Assembly: GCA_031253625.1 (NCBI GenBank)
Contig: JAIRVZ010000133.1
Location: 1 to 41,467 of the forward strand
Reading direction: 5' to 3'
Length of the DNA stretch: 41,467 nucleotides
Origin: Dysgonamonadaceae bacterium
Lineage (GTDB): Bacteria; Bacteroidota; Bacteroidia; Bacteroidales; Azobacteroidaceae
Below the pieces are notes generated by a model, which saw only the letters and a list, made by a program, of their open reading frames with translations, did not search any database and had not been told where the DNA came from. This document shows, piece after piece, positions 7,497-15,261 of this stretch. The translations under genes were made by a program, and so were the position numbers. How positions within the stretch are numbered: the stretch's first letter is position 1; each line of letters opens with the position of its first letter.

Positions 7497-8556
7497 TGCT
7501 TTTTAATTTATAATTTTTGAAATACTTTTCTCTAAGTAAAGAATACCTTAACATAACATTTGAAAAAATCTCACTATAATTTTGTCGCAGAGTTAAAATA
7601 TTCTGTTCATCACGAAAAATCTCTAAACAAATTTGGCAAAGATGCCACTTTGATGTATCAATTGGAGGCATTTCCCTCTTATTTCTACAAAAATTTAGAA
7701 TCTTTCTTGGACCCTCTGCGAATAACCAAATTTTCAAAAAGTCTTGGAATTGATATTCATATAAATATTTTAAAGGATATTTTTGAGCAGAACCTAATCG
7801 AAGATAGGAATTGTATTGTATGGTTAATCCACAACAAACATTTACTTGATGGTTAGGGTCAATAGAAATTGTATTAAATAAAGAGGAACATCTATTTTCC
7901 TTTTTTTGTATAGTAATTGAAAGAGTGTCCCTCTTTTCGTTTTCTAATGTGTTTAATTGTGTTTCTGTAGATTTAAGAAAAGGCATCCATAACCCGCCAA
8001 ATATAAATAATTTTTTACCTAAAAGATGTTGATATTTTTCCAGTCTACTATCTGTTTTTAATTGATTAGGTGTAAAATGAGATAATTTGGAAACTTCAAC
8101 ATTCACAACTGTTGTAAGATCCAATTCTAAAGAAGAAGTAACTGCATATACAATATTGTCATAAGGTACCCAAATTAGATGTTCATCTCCTGTACTGAAA
8201 TTAATTTCAGTAAGTCCCGCCTCAACTAAACTTTTAACTCTTTGATATGCTTTCTCCGGAGACTTAGCCCAATATCCATTAGTTACAACTCTTGTACTAA
8301 GTCCTTTATCAGTAGCAAATTTAATAACCCGATCTAAATCTTTTCCCAATGTAAAACATTCTCCTCCCGAAATAATCAAAAGTTTGATACTACTATATGC
8401 TTCAACAGATTGAGTTATATATTGTTTCATTTCCGTTAAAGTCAATCTGTCTTTATTTTGAGGATTACATTGAAAACAGCAATTTTGGCATGCTGCTGTG
8501 CATTTATTTGTTACTACAAGTGTTAATTGTGTTGGTGGGATAATTAATTCGTCCAT
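7483..8556 (-). CDS. Radical SAM protein with SPASM-like C-terminal cysteines
   Basis: 357 residues. The radical SAM CxxxCxxC motif is C19-C23-C26 (NKCTAACQNCC), with extra cysteines at 27 and 30. The SAM-binding GGE is at 64-66, followed by VVTNGYWAKSP (90-100) and an STGDEHLIWVP loop (121-131). The C-terminal third carries C223, C241, C242, C290, C307 and C310, a spacing that suggests one or two auxiliary iron-sulfur clusters as in SPASM/twitch enzymes that modify peptides. It is first in a four-gene operon and overlaps the next gene by 14 bases. The substrate is unknown; the adjacent 308-residue protein is the obvious candidate. An XRE regulator gene is divergent 269 bases upstream. Confidence 0.8.
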   Translation of the reverse strand: MDELIIPPTQLTLVVTNKCTAACQNCCFQCNPQNKDRLTLTEMKQYITQSVEAYSSIKLLIISGGECFTLGKDLDRVIKFATDKGLSTRVVTNGYWAKSPEKAYQRVKSLVEAGLTEINFSTGDEHLIWVPYDNIVYAVTSSLELDLTTVVNVEVSKLSHFTPNQLKTDSRLEKYQHLLGKKLFIFGGLWMPFLKSTETQLNTLENEKRDTLSITIQKKENRCSSLFNTISIDPNHQVNVCCGLTIQYNSYLRLGSAQKYPLKYLYEYQFQDFLKIWLFAEGPRKILNFCRNKREMPPIDTSKWHLCQICLEIFRDEQNILTLRQNYSEIFSNVMLRYSLLREKYFKNYKLKSNENE

Positions 8557-8825
8557 TGCTTCAATGATTTATTACACTTTAATGTCTTGTCTTTACTTCA
8601 CTTATTTATTACTTTTATTTTATGGTTACAAATTTTATATTTTTATCTTTCCCTAACAACCAGATTTTCGATATTTTTACCAAATATTTAATAAAGGATA
8701 TATTCATGTAAATTGCTGAAATAAAACAAAATAAAATATCTACCTATAAAAAGATAAAATATTTTGTATATCTTTACCGAAAATTTAATATTAATATTGA
8801 GATAATAATTTTTAAAAAGAATATT
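8557..8825. promoter_or_regulatory. Shared intergenic region between radical SAM operon and XRE regulator
   Basis: Very AT-rich, 269 bases, no coding signal. The heptamer TATCTTT occurs at 8644-8650 and 8769-8775, with its reverse complement AAAGATA at 8750-8756. The last two form an inverted repeat with a 12-base spacer, 50 bases before the regulator ATG. These are candidate operator half-sites, though chance occurrence in AT-rich DNA is possible. A weak minus-strand promoter (TTG, 19 bases, TAAAATTTG, around plus 8625-8662) may drive the radical SAM operon. Confidence 0.35.
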
Positions 8826-9173
8826 ATGGAAACTTTTGGTAAAAAATTGTCGGAACTTCGTAAGCAGATGGGACTTTCGCAAGAACAGCTGGCTATAGAT
8901 TTGAACATTTCACAATCGTCAATATCTAATTATGAATCAGGAGTTACTAAACCCGATACCGATATTTTACAAAAAATGGCAGAATATTTTAAAGTTCCTG
9001 TTGCTTATTTTTTCTCGGATGAAAAAACTATATTTTACACAAACGAAAATAGTGGTAACATTGGGAATTTTAACAATAGCACTTTCAATATTGTATCAGA
9101 AAAATTAATTGAACTTTACGAAAGGCGAATCAAAGATTTGGAAGAAGAAATACAAAATTTGAAACGTAAGTAA
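8826..9173 (+). CDS. XRE-family helix-turn-helix transcriptional regulator
   Basis: 115 residues. Residues 4-60 are a standard Cro/C1 helix-turn-helix (LSELRKQMGLSQEQLAIDL, then the recognition helix SQSSISNYESG). A short linker contains GNIGNFNNSTFNIV, and residues 84-115 form a charged coiled coil (LIELYERRIKDLEEEIQNL) likely to dimerise. It is divergent from the radical SAM operon with a shared upstream region, so regulating that operon is plausible. Small stand-alone XRE regulators with this tail are common in Bacteroidota, and control of dut downstream cannot be excluded. Confidence 0.85.
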   Translation: METFGKKLSELRKQMGLSQEQLAIDLNISQSSISNYESGVTKPDTDILQKMAEYFKVPVAYFFSDEKTIFYTNENSGNIGNFNNSTFNIVSEKLIELYERRIKDLEEEIQNLKRK

Positions 9174-9183
9174 TAATAGGACA

Positions 9184-9214
9184 TTTGTTTTTTGAAAAAA
9201 AGTTCATATTTTTG
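9184..9214 (+). promoter_or_regulatory. Promoter of the dut operon
   Basis: TTTG (9184-9187), a 19-base spacer and TATTTTTG (9207-9214) match the Bacteroidota consensus exactly, 35 bases before the dut ATG. The operon therefore has its own start and does not depend on the XRE gene. Confidence 0.7.
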
Positions 9215-9249
9215 TATTCAATCGTTTGAAAACAAGAAAATACAAAAAA

Positions 9250-9684
9250 ATGAAGGTTAAAATAGTCAATCAATCGAAACACAATTTACCGGAATATGCA
9301 ACTCCTTATTCTGCGGGGATGGATTTGCGTGCCAATTTGGATGCTCCGGTTACGCTCAATCCTTTAGAACGCAAATTAATCCCTACCGGTATTTTTATCG
9401 AACTTCCTGTAGGATTCGAAGCTCAAATCCGCCCCAGAAGCGGATTAGCTTTCAAACATGGTATATCGATAGTCAATACTCCCGGAACCATCGATGCCGA
9501 TTACCGGGGCGAAATAAAAGTCATTTTGGTAAATCTTTCCGACATTCCGTTTGATATTAACGATGGTGAAAGAATTTGTCAAATGGTCATAGCTGCGCAT
9601 GCCCGTGTGGAATGGGAAGAAACAGATACATTAGAGAATACCGATCGGGGAGCAGGTGGATTCGGACACACAGGGAAAAATTAA
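9250..9684 (+). CDS. dut: dUTP diphosphatase
   Basis: 144 residues from the ATG at 9250. An upstream in-frame TTG at 9226 is rejected because it lies only 12 bases after the -7 promoter box and would add a lysine-rich tail. All five trimeric dUTPase motifs are present: [36 protein letters not shown] with the catalytic Asp, [11 protein letters not shown], and the C-terminal arm [11 protein letters not shown]. It hydrolyses dUTP to dUMP and pyrophosphate, keeping uracil out of DNA and feeding dTMP synthesis. The TPR, DUF4292 and EnvC-like genes follow in the same direction, an order that I recall as conserved in Bacteroidales. Confidence 0.96.
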   Translation: MKVKIVNQSKHNLPEYATPYSAGMDLRANLDAPVTLNPLERKLIPTGIFIELPVGFEAQIRPRSGLAFKHGISIVNTPGTIDADYRGEIKVILVNLSDIPFDINDGERICQMVIAAHARVEWEETDTLENTDRGAGGFGHTGKN

Positions 9685-9708
9685 TTATGAATTATAAATT
9701 ATGAATTA
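9684..9708. repeat. 11-bp direct repeat between dut and the TPR gene
   Basis: ATTATGAATTA occurs at 9684-9694 and again at 9698-9708 (period 14), just after the dut stop and 3 bases before the next ATG. It looks like a small AT-rich linker expansion. Confidence 0.5.
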
Positions 9709-9711
9709 AGA

Positions 9712-11460
9712 ATGAGATTTTCATTTTTTTTATTGTGTATCGTTTTTTGCTTTCATTCAAATGCAATGAGAGGCGAAATTGTTGATAATCAAAATCATTC
9801 AAAACAAGTGCTTTCCGAAAAAGAAAAACGGAGGTTCGATTATTTCTTTCTCGAAGCGTTAAAGTTAAAGCAAACCGGAAAGTATTCGGATGCCTTCAAC
9901 ACATTTCAATATTGTTTATCTATTGATTCTACATCTGCTGCAACACATTATGAACTGTCTTTCTTCTACAATTTTCTGCACAATAAGAAGTTAGCATTAG
10001 ATGCTCTGACAAAGGCCGTTCAACATGGAGGCAATAGATACGATTACCAAAGCGCATTGGCCAATCTGTCTCGCGAAATGGGATTAAATGAGCAGGCTAT
10101 CGAAATTTACGAACAATTGCGAAATCAACATCCCGATAAACCGGAGTTTAATTATTTCCTGAGCGATTTGTATGTACGTCAAAAACAGATAGATAAAGCG
10201 ATTACGGAATTAGATCGTGTAGAAGATAATTCGGGTATTAACGAATCCATTTCTATTCAGAAATTTCGCTTGTATACGATGATTGAACAAGATACTAACG
10301 CTTTCAACGAATTAGAAAAATTAGCCGCAAAATATCCTTACGAAACTCGATATCAAATCTTAATCGGAGATTTATATCTCGAAAAAGGAGAAAATGAAAA
10401 AGCTTATAAAGCCTATCAAAAAGCATTCTCGATAGACCCGGAAGATCCGTATTACATCGTATCTATGGCCAATTATTATGAACTAACCGGAGAGCAGGCT
10501 TTGGCTGAAAAAGAAATCGATACGGCATTAAAAAACTCCAAGTTAGACATAGAAACCAAACTGACAATTTTGGGCAGATATATCCAAAATCTACATAAAA
10601 ACAAAAAAGAAATTGAAAATGCAAATGCGTTGATCGAGACTTTGATGAACCAACACCCGCAAGAAACAGAACTTAACTTGATGTATGGCACATTCTTGCT
10701 GGCTCAAGAAAAAATAGATGATGCCAAATTTCAGTTTCAAATCGTAACCGAGTCTTCTCCCGAAAATATTGCGGCATGGGAACAGTTACTTCGTATCTCT
10801 TTTATGGAAGAAAATCCCGAAAATGCGATAGAAATATGCAATGCAGCTTTGATACATTTTCCCGATGCTCCTCAATTTTATTTTTATTCGGGCATCGCTT
10901 ATTATCAAATCAAGGATTATCCGAAAGCATTGAAAAGTTTTCAGGATGGCGTTCAATACATTGAACCTGATGATGTGCGTTTACTTTCTGATTTCTACGG
11001 GCAAATCGGAGATATTTACCACCAAATGAAAGACAAAGAACTTTCGCACCAAAATTATGAAAAAGCATTGGAGTACAACGATAAAAATATTAGTGTATTG
11101 AATAATTACGCATATTATCTTGCTCTCGATAAAAAAGACCTCGGCAAAGCAGAGCGAATGAGTCGTGCATGCGTGAATATGCAACCCAATAATAGCACTT
11201 TCATAGATACTTACGCATGGATTTTCTTTGTGCAGGAAAATTATTCTTTGGCAAAATTCTATATCGAAAGTGCCATTTCAAACGGAGGAGACAGCAGCGA
11301 AGAGATTATCGACCATTATGGCGACATTCTGTACAAAACAGGAAATGTGGAAAAAGCTGTAGAACAATGGAAAAAAGCATTGGAATTAGGTAAAGATACA
11401 GAGATTGTGAAACGTAAAATCGCAGATGAAACTTATTATGAAGCACCTAACGAAAATTAA
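9712..11460 (+). CDS. Exported tetratricopeptide-repeat protein
   Basis: 582 residues with an N-terminal signal (MRFSFFLLCIVFCFHSNA). Essentially all of the mature chain consists of TPR helices, for example near residues 40-130, 210-260 (EKGENEKAYKAYQKAFSIDP), 385-440 (YYQIKDYPKALKSFQDG) and 540-575. TPR solenoids are protein-binding scaffolds, here expected in the periplasm or on the outer membrane. The gene lies between dut and a DUF4292 lipoprotein gene and overlaps the latter by 35 bases, so the two products are probably made together. A scaffold for lipoprotein or cell-wall machinery is a reasonable guess but is not shown by sequence. Confidence 0.85.
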   Translation: MRFSFFLLCIVFCFHSNAMRGEIVDNQNHSKQVLSEKEKRRFDYFFLEALKLKQTGKYSDAFNTFQYCLSIDSTSAATHYELSFFYNFLHNKKLALDALTKAVQHGGNRYDYQSALANLSREMGLNEQAIEIYEQLRNQHPDKPEFNYFLSDLYVRQKQIDKAITELDRVEDNSGINESISIQKFRLYTMIEQDTNAFNELEKLAAKYPYETRYQILIGDLYLEKGENEKAYKAYQKAFSIDPEDPYYIVSMANYYELTGEQALAEKEIDTALKNSKLDIETKLTILGRYIQNLHKNKKEIENANALIETLMNQHPQETELNLMYGTFLLAQEKIDDAKFQFQIVTESSPENIAAWEQLLRISFMEENPENAIEICNAALIHFPDAPQFYFYSGIAYYQIKDYPKALKSFQDGVQYIEPDDVRLLSDFYGQIGDIYHQMKDKELSHQNYEKALEYNDKNISVLNNYAYYLALDKKDLGKAERMSRACVNMQPNNSTFIDTYAWIFFVQENYSLAKFYIESAISNGGDSSEEIIDHYGDILYKTGNVEKAVEQWKKALELGKDTEIVKRKIADETYYEAPNEN

Positions 11461-12274
11461 AATATATTCCGTCTTATTGGTTTGCTCGTTATTTCTGATA
11501 ACAAGTTGTAAAACTACGAAAGAGACTAAAGGTAACATGAAATCATACGAGGCCAAGGAACTTTTTTCTCTTGTAGTAAACAATTCACTTGAATATCAAA
11601 CTTTTTCGGGAAAATTTAAAACTTCTTTGCCAATGGGAAAAATCAACGTTGGTGCAACCGGATATTTAAAGATAATCAAAGACAAAAAATTACAATTGTC
11701 TCTGCAAGTGCCTTTATTGGTGGGTGAAGTGTTGAGATTTACGGTTTCAAAAGACAGTTTGGTGCTTATCGACCGTATGAACAAACGATTTGTTTCCGAA
11801 TCAATACAGGATATTAAGCAGACTTCTTCGTTTGATTTTGATTTGAATAATTTACAGGCACTATTTACCAATCAAATGTTTTTGGCCGGAAAACCTGCCA
11901 TCACACCGGAAGATTTTCGCTTATTTACCATCAATCAGGAAAAAGAACAGGCACTTATTATTGCAAAAGACAAATACTTGAACTATACTTTTACAGTCGA
12001 TTATACCGACCATATAAGAAATTCTCAAATAACAGGAAACAGTGGAAAAACCACAATAAATTGGTCGTACAATAATTTTTCTCCACTGGGAAACAGGTCG
12101 TTTCCTATGCAAATGGGAATGGATATAAAGAGTTCAAGCAACAAACTTTCCTTGAATTTTGCTTTTACGAAAATAGATTTGAATACCGAAGTGGAAATCG
12201 ATTTTAATATTCCAAAAAATTATAATCGCATCACATTGGATCAGGCTTTGGCTCTTATTAACAGTATGATATAA
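11426..12274 (+). CDS. DUF4292 family lipoprotein (LolA/LolB-like fold suspected)
   Basis: 282 residues. A lipoprotein signal peptide ends in LITSC, followed by a hydrophilic linker and then strands such as SGKFKTSLPMGKINVGATGYLKI-type text (quoted in part as SGKFKTSLPM and GYLKI), KLQLSLQVPLLVGEVLRF and SLVLIDRMNKRF. This pattern of a curved sheet with 'LVLIDR' is what I recall for DUF4292, which resembles outer-membrane lipoprotein-sorting proteins of the LolA/LolB fold. A second ATG at 11438 is an equally possible start. It overlaps the TPR gene by 35 bases and its stop overlaps the EnvC-like start by one base, arguing for tight coupling. Confidence 0.75.
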   Translation: MKLIMKHLTKIKIYSVLLVCSLFLITSCKTTKETKGNMKSYEAKELFSLVVNNSLEYQTFSGKFKTSLPMGKINVGATGYLKIIKDKKLQLSLQVPLLVGEVLRFTVSKDSLVLIDRMNKRFVSESIQDIKQTSSFDFDLNNLQALFTNQMFLAGKPAITPEDFRLFTINQEKEQALIIAKDKYLNYTFTVDYTDHIRNSQITGNSGKTTINWSYNNFSPLGNRSFPMQMGMDIKSSSNKLSLNFAFTKIDLNTEVEIDFNIPKNYNRITLDQALALINSMI

Positions 12275-13521
12275 TGAAACTTAAGTGTATTTCTATATTA
12301 TTGATTATCGCATTTGCTACAAACGCTCAGAACTCCCAAATAAAAAATTTGGAGTCTCAGAAAAAGAAAGCATTGGCAGAAATTGAAGTTACGACAAATA
12401 TATTGAAAGAAACTTCAAAGTCTAAAAAAAATGTCCTCAGTAGATTGACTCTTTTGTCGCAACAAATCGAATCGAGAAAAAAAGTCATAACGGTTCTGAA
12501 TCACGAAATTGAAAGCATAGACGAAGACATCAAATCTATCGAAAGAGAAATACAGGTATTAGAAATCGAATTAGGAAATAAGAAAATTAATTATGCCAAA
12601 TCGTTACAACACATGTCGCGCCTCAAAAACGAACAAGACAAGATGTTATTTGTTTTGGCAGGAAATGATTTCTCCCAATCTTACAACCGGGTGCGCTATC
12701 TGAAAGAATATGCTGACTGGCAAAAAAGACAAGGCACCGAAATTTCGACAAAACAATCCGAATTGAAAATCCAAAATCAAAAGTTAGCAGAAAGAAAAAA
12801 CAGTAAACTCGCTCTTGCTCAGCAGAAAGTAAAAGAAGAAAATAATCTTAAAAAAGAAGAAACTCAAAAACAAGGCGAAGTTAAAACGTTAACAGCAAAG
12901 GAAAAAGACCTGCAAAAAGAAATAGATAAAAAGAAAAAACAAGCAGCAGAACTAAACCGGCAAATCGAAAAAGCGATCGCAGAAGAAATTGAAAGAGCAA
13001 ATCGAGAGGCTGAAAGAGCAAGAAAAGCGAATGCAACTCAAAATGAACGGAAAGCAGCATCGGAAGGTGGTTATGCAATGACCAAAGAAGAACGCCAACT
13101 TTCAACTAATTTCGAAAATAATAAAGGAAGATTACCATTTCCGTTAAAAGGTTCATACAAAATAACCGGCCATTTTGGAATGCAAAGACCGGAAGGGCTC
13201 CGAAATGTAACTCTCAACAGCAACGGCATTGATATTCAAACAACGGCCGACAATGAGGCTAAAAGCGTTTTTGGAGGCGAAGTTTCCAAGGTATTTAAGG
13301 TTCCGGGATACAACAATTCGGTAATTGTTCGCCATGGAAATTATTTGACGGTTTACTGCAATCTATCAGAAGTATACGTCAAAGCCAACCAAAAAGTAAG
13401 TACCGGACAGGCTTTAGGGAAAATTTTCACCGACCGTGAAGATGGAAACACTACGATTCTACACTTCGAATTGTGGAAAGAAAAAGTCAAGCTAAACCCC
13501 GAAAGCTGGCTAAACAGGTAA
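12274..13521 (+). CDS. EnvC-like murein hydrolase activator (degenerate M23 domain)
   Basis: 415 residues: signal peptide to about residue 18, a long two-part coiled coil (20-125 and 150-260), and a C-terminal LytM/M23 domain (285-415). The M23 metal and catalytic positions are mostly lost: the first zinc His is Ser (S316 in NSNGID, with D320 kept), the YxHLS His is Asn (N363 in YCNLSE) and the HxH motif is I395-L-H397. EnvC in enterobacteria likewise has a degenerate LytM domain and activates amidases at the division septum, so an activator role fits better than hydrolysis. Last gene of the dut cluster. Confidence 0.88.
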   Translation: MKLKCISILLIIAFATNAQNSQIKNLESQKKKALAEIEVTTNILKETSKSKKNVLSRLTLLSQQIESRKKVITVLNHEIESIDEDIKSIEREIQVLEIELGNKKINYAKSLQHMSRLKNEQDKMLFVLAGNDFSQSYNRVRYLKEYADWQKRQGTEISTKQSELKIQNQKLAERKNSKLALAQQKVKEENNLKKEETQKQGEVKTLTAKEKDLQKEIDKKKKQAAELNRQIEKAIAEEIERANREAERARKANATQNERKAASEGGYAMTKEERQLSTNFENNKGRLPFPLKGSYKITGHFGMQRPEGLRNVTLNSNGIDIQTTADNEAKSVFGGEVSKVFKVPGYNNSVIVRHGNYLTVYCNLSEVYVKANQKVSTGQALGKIFTDREDGNTTILHFELWKEKVKLNPESWLNR

Positions 13522-13533
13522 TCTATTGAATTA

Positions 13534-14295
13534 TCAGCTTTTCTCTGTCAGGTATTTCCAAAAACGCTTGGGAAGATGTTGACGATGCAATTTAGGATTA
13601 ATCCGCTCTTTGATGGTTACCGATTTGAAATAATCTTTCCAAAGTTGTTGAAATGCCAGTTCGTATTCATCTAATTTATCGGGAGATAATTGTCCGGTTT
13701 TATGGGAAACTTGCAGATTTTCAAACCTGACAATTTCTGTTTTTTCCAAATCATAATATAAGCCATATCCACGCTTGATGTCATATACAATCCATTGCTG
13801 ATCGGCAAAGCGTTCCTCAAAATATTCGGAAGCCAAAGGTAAAACATTGTACATCGGTTCGAAAATAGCAAAAAACACACCATCGGCCGTTTTCTGAAAA
13901 CGAACAAACTGCCGCATGTGTTCAGCCTCCCATTGCACTTTTTTATAAACTTTAGAGAGTTTCAGCACATCATCGTCGGCAAAATTCAATTCAATGCTTT
14001 TTTCCGAAAGCAACGCTTTTCGTATGTAGTTGAAAATCAAAGTCGGGACTTCTTCCATTTCCGACAAAAAGCAGACAAACAACATTTGCGTGGCCGATTT
14101 AGAAAGTTTCTTTTGCAATCCGGTCAATACCCGCTCTGCTTTTTCCGTATCGGTTATTACCTTGAAAGTTTCAGTAAACAAAGGCAATTGAGTTCCTTCC
14201 GCAACAATTTTTTCAGGAAATTGCTTGCGGAAAAAGGCATCGAAAACAGAAGTTAGCAGGCCTTCAAAAGTATTATCGTAAAGAAAATAGAGCAT
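13534..14295 (-). CDS. TIGR03915/DUF4130-type putative DNA metabolism protein
   Basis: 253 residues with the family's typical beginning (MLYFLYDNTFEGLLTSVFDA), central KVQWEAEHMRQFVRF motif and C-terminal NPKLHRQHLPKRFWKYLTE. The family is usually encoded beside a partner radical SAM protein (TIGR03916) thought to act in DNA modification or repair, and some versions are fused to uracil-DNA glycosylase domains. No such partner lies nearby; the radical SAM gene at 7483-8556 belongs to another operon and looks like a peptide-type enzyme. The role is therefore inferred from family only. Confidence 0.8.
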   Translation of the reverse strand: MLYFLYDNTFEGLLTSVFDAFFRKQFPEKIVAEGTQLPLFTETFKVITDTEKAERVLTGLQKKLSKSATQMLFVCFLSEMEEVPTLIFNYIRKALLSEKSIELNFADDDVLKLSKVYKKVQWEAEHMRQFVRFQKTADGVFFAIFEPMYNVLPLASEYFEERFADQQWIVYDIKRGYGLYYDLEKTEIVRFENLQVSHKTGQLSPDKLDEYELAFQQLWKDYFKSVTIKERINPKLHRQHLPKRFWKYLTEKS

Positions 14296-14356
14296 AATTT
14301 TCTATTCTTCGCTTTGTTAACAGTTTTTATTTGGAAGGAAACATAGAATTCCGCTT

Positions 14357-14378
14357 GTGCTTGTTGCACAACAAGCAC
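14357..14378. repeat. 22-bp palindrome
   Basis: GTGCTTGTTG, two bases, then CAACAAGCAC: a perfect 10-bp inverted repeat lying between the nuclease and TIGR03915 genes. There is no adjacent T-tract in the minus direction, so it is not a clear intrinsic terminator. Confidence 0.55.
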
Positions 14379-14402
14379 GCTCGTTGTGTGCAGTTTTTTC
14401 TT

Positions 14403-14954
14403 TCATATACTTATCTTTTTACAATGAATTTTCAATTTTTCTTCAATTTGTAAAAATCTCATTATTGGTGAACTCATTTCTTGCGTTGTTTCTCTTGCTA
14501 CTTTTCTTAACTCTGCAATGCAATTCAAGTATTTTTGATTGTAAACAAGTTCCAACTCTACATCGAATTTTTCTTTCAAGAACACTTTTATTTCTCGTAA
14601 GTCTTGCTCTTGATTGTTTTTTGTGTCTTCTTTCTTCGGAATTCTAATAATCGGGCTCCATAACATATAATGACATTCATATTCTTGAAAGTTTCGTTTC
14701 GCATATTCAATATTCTTGGTAAATTTCGATTGAAACCTTTCTACATTATTAGGTCTTCTATTTTTCACGTATTGAAGTCCCGTTTCCAAATGCGTCGCCA
14801 CTTCGCAAATATAAATCTGCTTTTTCGCAGAATTTATTCCGACTACATCAATTTCTCCTTGAACAAATTTAGTTTGTAGATTATACTCTACAAAATCACA
14901 ATTTTTCACTGCTCTCAAATATTGCCCTACCAAATGTTCTCCCAGATTTTCCAT
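14403..14954 (-). CDS. PD-(D/E)XK-like nuclease domain protein (orphan)
   Basis: 183 residues. Features of a restriction-like fold: an N-terminal helix with conserved Glu (ENLGEHLVGQYL), the strand QGEIDVVGI with Glu-Ile-Asp (about residues 33-37), and the strand IYICEVATHLET in which the usual ExK is ExA (Glu-Val-Ala). The rest is helical and charged. Such small proteins are often annotated as restriction endonuclease-like, but no methyltransferase is adjacent. It sits beside a transposase element and a palindrome, consistent with an accessory insertion. Function is unproved; the missing Lys could mean an altered active site or a compensating residue elsewhere. Confidence 0.5.
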   Translation of the reverse strand: MENLGEHLVGQYLRAVKNCDFVEYNLQTKFVQGEIDVVGINSAKKQIYICEVATHLETGLQYVKNRRPNNVERFQSKFTKNIEYAKRNFQEYECHYMLWSPIIRIPKKEDTKNNQEQDLREIKVFLKEKFDVELELVYNQKYLNCIAELRKVARETTQEMSSPIMRFLQIEEKLKIHCKKISI

Positions 14955-15131
14955 TATTTTTGTTATTTCCTTTTCATATTTGTCTTACTTGCTCATTTTC
15001 GCCGCACTGTCCGCAAATTGCACACAACTCGCAAATATACACAAAAATATATTTTTTGTAAAAAATCTTCAATAGCATTTGTTCTTTGTCATTGAATTTC
15101 AAAATACCTTCAACAAGGGTAAAATAATAAT

Positions 15132-15177
15132 TTGAGGTACTGAATAAAAACCTTATTTTTAAAAGAAACCTTAGTAG
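15132..15177 (+). repeat. Left arm of 46-bp inverted repeat
   Basis: Starts TTGAGGTACTGAAT and ends ACCTTAGTAG. It is the exact reverse complement of 15738-15783. Confidence 0.9.
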
Positions 15178-15202
15178 CCAGAATATTTTCACGAATTCCT
15201 TA

Positions 15203-15218
15203 CCCTTATTCCCTTATT
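15203..15218 (+). repeat. Inner 16-bp inverted repeat, left copy
   Basis: CCCTTATTCCCTTATT, the reverse complement of 15698-15713. It is itself a tandem CCCTTATT duplication and lies 44 bases before the transposase ATG. Confidence 0.85.
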
Positions 15219-15261
15219 TTTTGTACGTTTGTGTTTGTTTTAACCAATTATTCAATAAACA

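Noticed and set aside
8688..8882. 64-codon minus-strand frame in the XRE intergenic region
   Set aside because: It is composed of AT-rich codons (Phe, Ile, Lys, Tyr, Asn) and overlaps the XRE start; no family is recognisable.
9226..9249. TTG start extending dut upstream
   Set aside because: It lies just after the -7 box and the ATG at 9250 gives the standard length.
12881..13105. Leucine-rich minus-strand frame in the EnvC-like gene
   Set aside because: It is the antisense reading of the Lys/Glu-rich coiled coil, a common artefact.
14357..14647. Leucine/phenylalanine-rich plus-strand frame over the nuclease gene
   Set aside because: It is the antisense shadow of the nuclease gene, includes the palindrome, and has no ribosome-binding site.
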